Source: DATLYT01 sp035574455
Lineage (GTDB): Bacteria > Bacteroidota > Ignavibacteria > UBA10030
DNA length: 14,181 bases
Assembly: GCA_035574455.1 (NCBI GenBank)
Contig: DATLYT010000019.1
Span: 1-14,181 of the forward strand
Direction: 5' to 3'
Shown here: in pieces, positions 1-6,406 of the stretch
Position numbering within the stretch: the first letter of the stretch is position 1
Layout: each line of letters opens with the position of its first letter
Notes under the pieces: model-generated
What the model saw: the letters and a program-made list of their open reading frames with translations, nothing else
Told to the model about the DNA's origin: nothing
The model's database searches: none
Position numbers and translations under genes: made by a program

Positions 1-32
1 GGCTTCTTCTTTGGCCGGTTTTCACCACTCTG

Positions 33-488
33 TTAAAGTGCTGTATCTCCTCCGGTTTTCCAATTGACTTGATACGGTTTCACATAAATCTTCGTCGTCA
101 CCCACCGACTCCACTTCTTCTTCTTCCGCCCCTCCACCACCGTCCCACTACCCGCCTTCTGAAGATAGGCAATCAACGTCCTTGCCTGCCCGTTCACCGC
201 CGCCGTCGACGTCACCTTCTGCTTATCCCAATCCACAACGCTGATCGTGTAGGTCACCGTCCCACCCAACAGCGTCTTGGTCCGATTCACTGACAACAGA
301 CTCGACGTCGCCGACAACTCGTTGACAGCAAGGTCGATCCCAGCTTTGGCAAGCTCTGACGCCTGATACTCATACGCCCGGTAGCCGCCGATGGTGGCAA
401 CGGTGCGGTCGGCTTCTTTAATCTTAAGTGCATACATCCCGATAATCACGGTGACGGCACCTAACAACATCACTTTTGAGTTTCCCAT
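33..488 (-). CDS. PilX-like minor pilin candidate, copy 1 (151 aa)
   Basis: This is a small protein with one N-terminal hydrophobic segment (about residues 5-21, VMLLGAVTVIIGMYALKI). It is followed by a stretch around residues 40-58 (YQASELAKAGIDLAVNEL) that resembles the 'AEAGI.LAL..L' region of PilX/GspK-type minor pilins. The C-terminal part holds the basic patch RKKKKWSRW (121-129). The ATG at 488 is chosen over an in-frame TTG at 512 because GGGGGA lies about 8 nt upstream and because copy 2 starts at the same residue. It lies 27 nt after the PilW-like gene, so it is the last complete gene of the pilus operon in this window. It is 95% identical in protein to the gene at 5659-6114: eight differences, N68S, T72K, T79A, A97T, A102T, V130A, D148S and L151I. 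The classical prepilin cleavage motif with Glu at +5 is not visible. The pilin assignment rests on topology, the short motif and context; the exact function is not recognised. Confidence 0.75.
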   Translation of the reverse strand: MGNSKVMLLGAVTVIIGMYALKIKEADRTVATIGGYRAYEYQASELAKAGIDLAVNELSATSSLLSVNRTKTLLGGTVTYTISVVDWDKQKVTSTAAVNGQARTLIAYLQKAGSGTVVEGRKKKKWSRWVTTKIYVKPYQVNWKTGGDTAL

Positions 489-489
489 G
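52..489 (-). repeat. Direct repeat, unit 1 (PilX-like coding region)
   Basis: This stretch aligns without gaps to 5678-6115, offset 5626 bp, with 13 base differences counted by eye (about 97% identity). Six of the 13 change an amino acid. Identity stops sharply at both ends: at the last codons of the gene and just upstream of the ATG. Confidence 0.95.
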
Positions 490-515
490 ACGTTAATCCC
501 CCATGCGAGCAATCA

Positions 516-1049
516 TTAGAGATTGGGAGGAAAGAAATGATGCTCGCTCTTCGCCGAGGGGCGATAATTCTGCCCATCGCTAATCTGTTTCAGCTCGTAG
601 TTCTCTTCCATCGCTACAATCAACTTCACCGAACGGATGTCGTTGAGCGTGGCTGCCGGGGCGCCCGTGATATCATAATAGTCAAACCGGAACTGGGTCA
701 GACCGATTCCAATGCTGGTCGGCTTCGCCAAAGAACTTTCTTCACGATACACGTTCCCGTTACTTAAATAGTAGCGCACAGTATCGACAGCACCGTTGTT
801 TTTAAAGTCGGCAAGGAAAATCACTTCTGAAGTGTCTGCCTTGACAAACGCCGCGCCGGTGACGTTATATCCTGCCTGACGTATATCCGTTTCAATAATC
901 GAGACAAGCGTGGCGATTTTTTCCCGAACGTTTGCCGTGGCAGTCTTCAACGTCAAGGTCTGCTGAAGCGAAACATTCAGCCGTAAGATCACAAGCACAA
1001 TCGCCCCTCGAATAGCGAGCGAGCCGGCAATATCGAGAAGTAAATGCAT
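516..1049 (-). CDS. PilW/PulJ-like minor pilin candidate (177 aa)
   Basis: A hydrophobic N-terminal helix (about residues 3-24, interrupted by D6 and R14) is followed by a helical region. This leads into IIETDIRQAGYNVTGAAF (about 51-68), close to the 'm.rDlRqAGY' signature of PilW/PulJ minor pilins. The rest fits their beta-rich C-terminal head (VIFLADF, DTVRYYLSNGNVYREES), where a value is typically followed by a strand-turn-strand. The ATG overlaps the stop codon of the preceding gene by one base (TAATG), which implies translational coupling. The next gene starts 27 nt downstream. A minor pilin would sit in the inner membrane and help start or tip the pilus; this role is inferred from family and context. 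The canonical G|xxxxE prepilin cleavage site is not evident. Confidence 0.75.
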   Translation of the reverse strand: MHLLLDIAGSLAIRGAIVLVILRLNVSLQQTLTLKTATANVREKIATLVSIIETDIRQAGYNVTGAAFVKADTSEVIFLADFKNNGAVDTVRYYLSNGNVYREESSLAKPTSIGIGLTQFRFDYYDITGAPAATLNDIRSVKLIVAMEENYELKQISDGQNYRPSAKSEHHFFPPNL

Positions 1050-1561
1050 TAGCGTGTAACGACTGTACTGTAGGTGACCTTCTTTTGCAGGTAGGTCGGA
1101 TGCTCAACACTTACATCGACCCGTTTCAAATATGTCTGCGTGCTCGTTTTAGCATATGTCGATTGATCAATGTAATACACTTGAACGGTAACCTTAAATC
1201 CCTTCATCGAGCCGGCATCTACGATCCGCGAGTATCCGTTATAGTCATCGACATCATCGTACATCGCGTACGATTTGTACGGCACGACATCCGGCAGTGT
1301 AAACTTTTCGCCGGTCTCCGGTCCCAAGAGTGAGACCGAGGTATATTCTGTCGCTGCTTGATAGACCGAATCGATCCATTTCTCATCAAAGATTTTACGA
1401 TAGGCCTCATTGACAACGGCGCGCGCGATATCCACCGACAGGTTCGTCGCATCCCCTTCGCCTGTCGATACCGTGCTTTCGTTAATCATGCGGTTCGCGC
1501 TAATCACCACGACAATCAGCAGCACGAAAAACCCCGCCGTAATCATTGTTTGGCCACCCAT
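1049..1561 (-). CDS. Pilin-like protein with one N-terminal membrane helix (170 aa)
   Basis: The protein begins MGGQTMITAG followed by a strongly hydrophobic segment (about residues 8-22, AGFFVLLIVVVISAN). The remaining approximately 145 residues are polar, likely periplasmic, and contain strand-like sequence (FKVTVQVYYID, LKRVDVSVEHP, KVTYSTVVTR). I do not recognise a specific family. Its size, topology and position directly before the PilW-like gene (1-nt stop/start overlap) suggest a minor pilin of the PilV/GspI/GspH kind. The ATG at 1561 follows the response regulator's stop by 31 nt; an AGG lies about 10 nt upstream. A second in-frame ATG five codons later (M6) is an alternative start. 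The usual Glu at +5 of mature pilins is absent, so processing by a prepilin peptidase is uncertain. Confidence 0.7.
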   Translation of the reverse strand: MGGQTMITAGFFVLLIVVVISANRMINESTVSTGEGDATNLSVDIARAVVNEAYRKIFDEKWIDSVYQAATEYTSVSLLGPETGEKFTLPDVVPYKSYAMYDDVDDYNGYSRIVDAGSMKGFKVTVQVYYIDQSTYAKTSTQTYLKRVDVSVEHPTYLQKKVTYSTVVTR

Positions 1562-1592
1562 AACTGCTACCTACCCTTTGAAGCAACCGCCG

Positions 1593-2387
1593 TTAGGCAT
1601 TGGGATTAGAGTTGGAAACCCTGTTTTTATCGACCACACTCAAACGGTCGCGCAGCTGTTGTTGCAGCTGTTCCGTATAGTGCGTATCCCCGAAGTTGCC
1701 GTGCAGCATGTTGGCGATGGAGAACATGGATTTGACCGACGAAGCGATCACGCTGTACTGCTGTTTCATTTCTGCCGTCCGTCCAAGCAAGGCAATCCGG
1801 GTCTCGTCGGTAAGCGTCTGATTCTTCAGCTCGCGCTCGCATGTTTCGATGTTGGCCGAGAGCATCGTCATGGTTGTGTTGGCAATCTGCGCTAAGGTCG
1901 CTAGCGTATCGTGGAACGCTTCAATCGCCATCACGCTTGCAGCGCGTTCTTTTTCCAGTGTTTCCCGCTGTTCTTTTTCTTTCCGGAACTGGTACCGCTC
2001 ATACACCCCCCGGATGATGATCGGTACGTGGTCGATATCGATCGCCTCCTTCCGGATGTAATCGTACGCGCCGAGTTTCATTGCTTCGACGGCGACGGTT
2101 TCTGAGCCTGCAGCCGTGAGCATGATGACCGGCGTCTCAAGTTTCTGCTCATTCATCCATTGTAGCACATTCAATCCGGTGACCCGTGGCATCTTGTAGT
2201 CCAGCACCACGAGGTCAACCGGATTGTGTTTAAGAATCTCGATAGCGCCTTCCCCTGAGTCGCTGTCGAGAATATGAAATTCTGGAATCGATGAGAGCAC
2301 TTCACGGAGAACGAGGCGGAAAGAATCCTCGTCGTCCACGAGGAGAACGGTTATGACGTTTTTTCTGAAGCCTTCTGCTGCGAACAT
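1593..2387 (-). CDS. Response regulator with helical C-terminal extension, inside the pilus operon (264 aa)
   Basis: Residues 10-130 form a complete receiver domain: acidic pocket D18, D19, E20; phosphoacceptor D63 in VVLDYKMP; Thr at the ITAAGS-like switch (LTAAGSE, about 90-96); and conserved K113. No DNA-binding or enzymatic output domain follows. Residues 129-150 look like a charged coiled coil. Residues 150-230 could form two long helices beginning AFHDTLATLAQIAN, with a possible loop around 187-195. H159 followed by D160 sits where the H-box of a dimerisation/phosphotransfer (DHp) domain would be, but the usual N-N-P-L residues are missing. The ATG at 2387 is preceded by GGAGG only 4 nt upstream. 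It lies 48 nt after pilB and 31 nt before the next pilin-like gene. In this context it probably acts on pilus assembly or motility through protein contacts, similar in principle to PilG/PilH; that role is inference. Confidence 0.88.
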   Translation of the reverse strand: MFAAEGFRKNVITVLLVDDEDSFRLVLREVLSSIPEFHILDSDSGEGAIEILKHNPVDLVVLDYKMPRVTGLNVLQWMNEQKLETPVIMLTAAGSETVAVEAMKLGAYDYIRKEAIDIDHVPIIIRGVYERYQFRKEKEQRETLEKERAASVMAIEAFHDTLATLAQIANTTMTMLSANIETCERELKNQTLTDETRIALLGRTAEMKQQYSVIASSVKSMFSIANMLHGNFGDTHYTEQLQQQLRDRLSVVDKNRVSNSNPNA

Positions 2388-2435
2388 GTAACCTCCATGG
2401 AAGAGATAGTGTACACAAGTATCCGTGTGATTTGT

Positions 2436-4244
2436 TTATTCATCCTCAGCTGTCACGCTTGCGATTTCTTCCAGCGTCGTGACTCCCCGCTGTACCAACC
2501 CGAGGCCGACCGTCCGCAACGTTTTCATGCCATTCTTGAATGCCTGTTGTCGAATGGATTCTTCGTCCACCAGCTCCCCTGCCTGGAGGATGATTCTGCG
2601 GATGTCTTTTGTAAAGTAGAGTGCTTCGTGGATCGCCACGCGCCCCTTGTAGCCTTTCATGCAATGTTTACAGCCATTGGCCTGGAACAACGTCGCTGAG
2701 TTGAAATCCTTTTCGCTCATGCCGAACGCGAGATACGCTTCTTTCTCGGGGTTCGACACAGGAGTCTTGCAACGTTCACAGAGCTTTCGTACCAAACGCT
2801 GAGCAAGAACCAGATTGACCGAGTACGCGATCAAGAACGGTTCCACCCCCATCTTATACAAACGCGCCACAGCGCTTGGTGCATCGTTCGTGTGTAACGT
2901 CGAAAATGTCAAATGGCCAGTGTTCGCGAGTTTCACCGCGATCTCGGCTGTCATGCGGTCACGCATCTCCCCTACCATGACAATGTCGGGGTCGTGACGG
3001 AGAATGGCCCGAAGAGCGCCTTCAAAATCGAGCTTCGGATTGAGCTTGACCTGCCGCGCACCCTCGATATAGTACTCAACCGGGTCTTCAACCGTGATAA
3101 CGTTCTTTGACGGGTCCGTAATGGTCCTGAGGGCAGCAAACAGCGTTGTGCTCTTTCCGCTCCCTGTCGGACCCGTGACGATGATAATGCCGTGCGGCTT
3201 CGAGATCGCTTTGATGAAGTACTTCTGCGCATACGCCTCGAAGCCCAAATCTTCCACCCGCACGCTGAACTTCGGCTCCTGGAGGACGCGAATGACAATC
3301 GATTCAAACTTGCTCTTGAGCTCTTTGCCGACGACCGGAATCACGGAGACGCGGAAGCGAACCGTCTTCCCATCGATCAGGAACTGCGCAAAGCCATCCT
3401 GCGCCGTATTACGCTCAAAGCGGTCGAGGTTCTTTGCCCGGTCTTTCACGACGGCAGCGACGGCCTCGGCGCGGGTGTCCGTCTGCGTGTACCAAGGGAG
3501 CAATTTTCCGTCAACGCGGAAATGGAACTCCGTTCGCTTCTCACCTTTCGGGAGAATATGAATGTCGCTCGCCCCCACGCGCACCGCGTCGATGAAGACC
3601 TTTTCGATGAGGTTGACGAGACCGCTGCGTGCAATTTCATCCTGCAGCGCTTGTTCATCGATCTCCGCCTCTTCCATCTCGGTTTCGATACGCGCTTCGC
3701 CCGTGTCGGTTGAATACTCTTCATATTCGGAACGGCCAATGTTCACGCGCTGCCAAAGCTCTTCCCACGTCGACAGTTTGACGTAACAGATTTCAAACTT
3801 GGGATACTGGAACTTCCGAGCGATGCTGTACACGTCCGGCTTGGTCGGGTCGGGAGTAATAACCAGCAACCGACCTGCGCGGTTCGGGTCTACCGCATAG
3901 GGCATCACACGGAATTCGAGTACCTGAGCACGCACGTTTTCCGGAAGCGCCATCAACTCTTTTTTGATAAACTCCAAGCCCGCTTCGTCCATCTCTTCCG
4001 GAGCAATTTCTACGGTTCGGAAGGCATAGAACTGCACAATCTCTTGGTAGAGCAGGTCGCGATTGATTCCGAAGACGTCCGTCAGTACCTCGGGCAACTT
4101 GCGGCGGCTCTTCTGGTCGTCTTTCGAAAGTTCCTGAAGTGCTTCAGCCAAAATGTCGGCCGTGATCACGCCCTTTTCGACGAGGTGTTCACCCAAGTCT
4201 TTGCGGAATGTTCCGAGTTTGATATTTTTTTCTTCGACCGTCAC
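2436..4244 (-). CDS. pilB: Type IV pilus assembly ATPase PilB (GspE family, 602 aa)
   Basis: This is the cytoplasmic hexameric ATPase that powers pilus extension. The C-terminal motor is complete. Walker A is GPTGSGKST (358-366). The Asp box is NVITVEDPVEY, with E386 and D387. Walker B is IVMVGEMRD (421-429), with E426. The His box is GHLTFSTLHT (443-452). The zinc tetracysteine motif is C489, C492, C525 and C528. The N-terminal part (about 10-165) contains an LGEHLVEKGVITADILAEAL segment like the start of a GspE/MshE N-terminal (MshEN) domain, but with Asp in place of the usual Arg before LG, so c-di-GMP binding cannot be claimed. A very acidic linker spans about 172-203. The GTG start (4244) lies 12 nt after the pilC stop and is in the same frame; no alternative start lies between. 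A GspE of a type II secretion system is the main alternative, but the pilin-like neighbours and the PilC partner fit either system. Type IV pilus is favoured. Confidence 0.93.
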   Translation of the reverse strand: MTVEEKNIKLGTFRKDLGEHLVEKGVITADILAEALQELSKDDQKSRRKLPEVLTDVFGINRDLLYQEIVQFYAFRTVEIAPEEMDEAGLEFIKKELMALPENVRAQVLEFRVMPYAVDPNRAGRLLVITPDPTKPDVYSIARKFQYPKFEICYVKLSTWEELWQRVNIGRSEYEEYSTDTGEARIETEMEEAEIDEQALQDEIARSGLVNLIEKVFIDAVRVGASDIHILPKGEKRTEFHFRVDGKLLPWYTQTDTRAEAVAAVVKDRAKNLDRFERNTAQDGFAQFLIDGKTVRFRVSVIPVVGKELKSKFESIVIRVLQEPKFSVRVEDLGFEAYAQKYFIKAISKPHGIIIVTGPTGSGKSTTLFAALRTITDPSKNVITVEDPVEYYIEGARQVKLNPKLDFEGALRAILRHDPDIVMVGEMRDRMTAEIAVKLANTGHLTFSTLHTNDAPSAVARLYKMGVEPFLIAYSVNLVLAQRLVRKLCERCKTPVSNPEKEAYLAFGMSEKDFNSATLFQANGCKHCMKGYKGRVAIHEALYFTKDIRRIILQAGELVDEESIRQQAFKNGMKTLRTVGLGLVQRGVTTLEEIASVTAEDE

Positions 4245-4256
4245 TTGGCTCTCGAC

Positions 4257-5597
4257 TTAGCGTGGAACAACATCAATCTTAATAGTTGCTGTTTCTGATG
4301 AGAGATACGTCAAGAAGACCATCACGATCATAATGACCCCGGAGATGGCCAACTCGATGACGTTCGTCAGATTCTTGAGGGCATACCGATTTTCCATCTC
4401 GTAATAGTCGGCAAGCTGGATTGCAGTTTCTTTCACCGTGCCGGTCTCGCTCGCTGTTTTGAATCGGGACACTGCCATCTCCGGAAAGAACGTCGTCCAC
4501 TCCAGGGCTTTCGGCAGTTCCGTACCATATTTCAGCATCGTCGGGATGGAGATATTTTTGATCTGGTGTTCCAAAAACTGGTTGCGGCTGGATTCCGCAG
4601 CATGTTGAATGGCGTCGATATTTTCACCCGATGAAGTATACATAATGCCCAGAGTACGGCAAAACATTTCAACGCTCGTATTCCTGAGGATCCGGCCTAC
4701 GTACGGAACTCGGATAATGTATTTATCAAACATCACGCGTCCGGTAGGCGTCATGATATAAGTGTAAAAGGCGATCGTGGGCAGAATCATCAATAGCGCG
4801 AGGAGGATGATGTTATTCTGCACGAATGCACTAAAATCAAGCGTCATCTGCGTGAGCGGAGGCATGTCGGACGATGCGGGTGCGAGTGTCTCCGCCATTT
4901 GGGGAAGGAGTACCAGCACGTAAAAAATCAGTGCTCCGACCAGCGCCAGCGAAGTAACCGCAGGCAGAATTAACGAGCTCGCCAGGGCCTTCCGAAAATC
5001 CGCAAGACGTTCAACGAACCGTGCAACGCTTTCAAAGATCGATTTCATGTTGCCGCTTCGCGACGCCAAGCCTAACATCAAGGCCGTGTCCTCGCCGAAG
5101 ACCGGAGCCTGCCGCAAGAATGCTTCGCGCGAATCGACACCTTCTTTTAAATCCTTGATAATGTCTCGCAATGCTCGTTTCAGATTTTTATCCCGAACAT
5201 TATTGGCCATGATGATCAGAATCTCATGGAACGGCATCTTCTGTTCGAGCAGTTTGGCGCTCGTCGAAATGAAACTCACCAACTCGCTCATCGAAGCACG
5301 CGCACTGATCTCAAACTCACGACGGACGCTCATCACCTCGTAGCCGAGGCGCTTGAACGCTTCAATGATCTCCTCACGCGAGAAGGCCGTTTGTGTCCCT
5401 TCAAGCACGTTGGCACCGCGGCGAATCCGATAGAGAAACGTTTTCTTCTTCCGGACTGATGTAATGGACCACCCTTGCGACTTTGCCAGGGTGTTCGCCT
5501 TTCCTCGTGCCGCAAAATACGAATAGGCCGTTACGTACCGACTGACTGGACGTCCCGACCTATCCTTGGCATCAATTCTGTAGTCTTTTCCTCTCAT
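4257..5597 (-). CDS. pilC: Type IV pilus inner-membrane platform protein PilC (GspF family, 446 aa)
   Basis: This polytopic protein couples the PilB motor to pilin insertion. Two T2SF (GspF) domains are visible. The first (about 102-230) contains the LASRSGNMKSIFESVARFVE segment. The second (about 305-430) contains TASETGTVKETAIQLADYYE, matching the family's 'G.l...l..la..ye' pattern. Membrane helices are at about 206-232, 258-282 and 413-435, the usual three. The N-terminus is unusual: the short motif that normally occurs once appears twice. It runs from Y6 through GRPVSRYVTAYSYFAARGKANTLAK to VRKK, and again from Y56 through VLEGTQTAFSREEIIEAFKRLGYEVMSVRR. The ATG start at 5597 has a weak GGAAA upstream. 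It lies 61 nt downstream of the PilX-like copy 2 and 12 nt before pilB. Confidence 0.92.
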   Translation of the reverse strand: MRGKDYRIDAKDRSGRPVSRYVTAYSYFAARGKANTLAKSQGWSITSVRKKKTFLYRIRRGANVLEGTQTAFSREEIIEAFKRLGYEVMSVRREFEISARASMSELVSFISTSAKLLEQKMPFHEILIIMANNVRDKNLKRALRDIIKDLKEGVDSREAFLRQAPVFGEDTALMLGLASRSGNMKSIFESVARFVERLADFRKALASSLILPAVTSLALVGALIFYVLVLLPQMAETLAPASSDMPPLTQMTLDFSAFVQNNIILLALLMILPTIAFYTYIMTPTGRVMFDKYIIRVPYVGRILRNTSVEMFCRTLGIMYTSSGENIDAIQHAAESSRNQFLEHQIKNISIPTMLKYGTELPKALEWTTFFPEMAVSRFKTASETGTVKETAIQLADYYEMENRYALKNLTNVIELAISGVIMIVMVFLTYLSSETATIKIDVVPR

Positions 5598-5658
5598 CAG
5601 GTTTTCCGCTGTGGTCGTTTCCGCTACGCCCCCATAGCGAAAGCCCGATCACACAACT

Positions 5659-6114
5659 TTAGATTGCGGTTGATCCCCCGGTTTTCCAATTGACTTGATA
5701 CGGTTTCACATAAATCTTCGTCGTCGCCCACCGACTCCACTTCTTCTTCTTCCGCCCCTCCACCACCGTCCCACTACCCGCCTTCTGAAGATAGGCAATC
5801 AACGTCCTTGTCTGCCCGTTCACCGTCGCCGTCGACGTCACCTTCTGCTTATCCCAATCCACAACGCTGATCGTGTAGGCCACCGTCCCGCCTAACAGCT
5901 TCTTGGTCCGACTCACCGACAACAGACTCGACGTTGCCGACAACTCGTTGACAGCAAGGTCGATCCCGGCTTTGGCAAGCTCTGACGCCTGATACTCATA
6001 CGCCCGGTAGCCGCCGATGGTGGCAACTGTGCGGTCGGCTTCTTTAATCTTCAGTGCATACATCCCGATAATCACGGTGACGGCACCTAACAACATCACT
6101 TTTGAGTTTCCCAT
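5659..6114 (-). CDS. PilX-like minor pilin candidate, copy 2, first gene of the pilus operon (151 aa)
   Basis: It has the same architecture as the gene at 33-488: an N-terminal hydrophobic helix after MGNSK, the ELAKAGIDLAVNEL motif, and the basic RKKKKWSRW patch. It is the same length, with only eight residue differences. The ATG at 6114 has a strong Shine-Dalgarno site (AGGGGGAGC) upstream, different from that of copy 1. This means the duplication includes the coding region but not the ribosome-binding site. It is the promoter-proximal gene, about 116 nt downstream of the predicted sigma-54 transcription start, and is followed 61 nt later by pilC. Most differences from copy 1 cluster in residues 68-102 plus the last four residues (GSTAI against GDTAL). 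As first gene it may be the most expressed member of the operon. Function as for copy 1: pilin-like by topology, motif and context, not proven. Confidence 0.78.
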   Translation of the reverse strand: MGNSKVMLLGAVTVIIGMYALKIKEADRTVATIGGYRAYEYQASELAKAGIDLAVNELSATSSLLSVSRTKKLLGGTVAYTISVVDWDKQKVTSTATVNGQTRTLIAYLQKAGSGTVVEGRKKKKWSRWATTKIYVKPYQVNWKTGGSTAI

Positions 6115-6115
6115 G
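5678..6115 (-). repeat. Direct repeat, unit 2 (PilX-like coding region)
   Basis: This is the partner of the repeat at 52-489, in the same orientation. Together the two bound a 5,626-bp unit carrying pilC, pilB, the response regulator and two pilin-like genes. Homologous recombination between them would excise that unit and leave a single hybrid PilX-like gene. Confidence 0.95.
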
Positions 6116-6240
6116 AGCAGCTCCCCCTTATTGAGCCGTTACTACTATTGTGGGAACATCCTACATCTTGTTTTGATTGTTTTGGCCACTGGGGTTGGGA
6201 GGAAACCTTTGTGGTTAGTACATTGACTGCTCATTCTATG

Positions 6241-6256
6241 CTCAATAATGGTGCCA
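6241..6256 (-). promoter_or_regulatory. Candidate sigma-54 (-24/-12) promoter of the pilus operon
   Basis: Read on the minus strand the element is TGGCACCATTATTGAG. The -24 part (TGGCAC) is perfect and the spacing to the -12 part (TTGA) is right, but the usual -12 C is A. Predicted transcription starts near 6230, giving a leader of about 116 nt before the ATG at 6114. A sigma-54 activator gene lies directly upstream and paired dyads sit at enhancer-like distance, which supports the call. The -12 mismatch keeps it below certainty. Confidence 0.6.
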
Positions 6257-6339
6257 AGAGATTTTTTTCGAAGAAATCGAGAAAGTTTGTTGATTTGAAA
6301 CAAGTTATGGCAATCGTAAAGTACCATTGGAAATCACGT

Positions 6340-6358
6340 TTTCTGAAAAGTCCGGAAA
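6340..6358. promoter_or_regulatory. Dyad site B, likely activator-binding (enhancer) site
   Basis: TTTCTGAAAAGTCCGGAAA matches the pattern TTCTK-N7-CRGAA shared by five sites flanking the activator gene. Its centre is about 119 bp upstream of the predicted sigma-54 start, a typical enhancer distance. It is imperfectly symmetric, but the same half-site positions are conserved. Confidence 0.55.
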
Positions 6359-6370
6359 AGGAGGCAGAAT

Positions 6371-6405
6371 GGTTTCTGCTTGAGACAGAAGAATCCTAAG
6401 AAACC
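6371..6405 (-). terminator. Weak hairpin just after the activator gene
   Basis: Perfect 7-bp arms GGTTTCT (6371-6377) and AGAAACC (6399-6405) begin 2 nt past the activator's stop codon. There is no clear U-run after the stem on the minus strand (only CCTTTTCC), so termination is doubtful. The hairpin overlaps dyad site E, and the symmetry may reflect protein binding instead. Confidence 0.3.
6373..6391. promoter_or_regulatory. Dyad site E, likely activator-binding (enhancer) site
   Basis: TTTCTGCTTGAGACAGAAG has perfect TTCTG/CAGAA half-sites with the same 7-bp spacing as the other sites. It lies 33 bp from site B centre to centre, close to three helical turns, so both would face the same side of the DNA. 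Confidence 0.5.
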
Positions 6406-6406
6406 T

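Noticed and set aside
1..28. Possible start of a further minus-strand gene (GTG at 28 or 25, MKTGQRR...)
   Set aside because: Only eight or nine codons are visible and there is no well-placed Shine-Dalgarno site; plausible as the next operon gene but not supportable.
69..293. Arg/Pro/His-rich plus-strand open frame, with a twin at 5695-5895
   Set aside because: It is the antisense shadow of the two PilX-like genes; the twin exists only because the genes are duplicated. No start signal or domain.
489..512. Upstream TTG start extending PilX-like copy 1 by eight residues
   Set aside because: The ATG at 488 has a good Shine-Dalgarno site and matches the start of the duplicate gene.
3094..3713. 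Long plus-strand open frames (155 and 173 aa) inside pilB
   Set aside because: Antisense shadows of a fully motif-supported ATPase gene.
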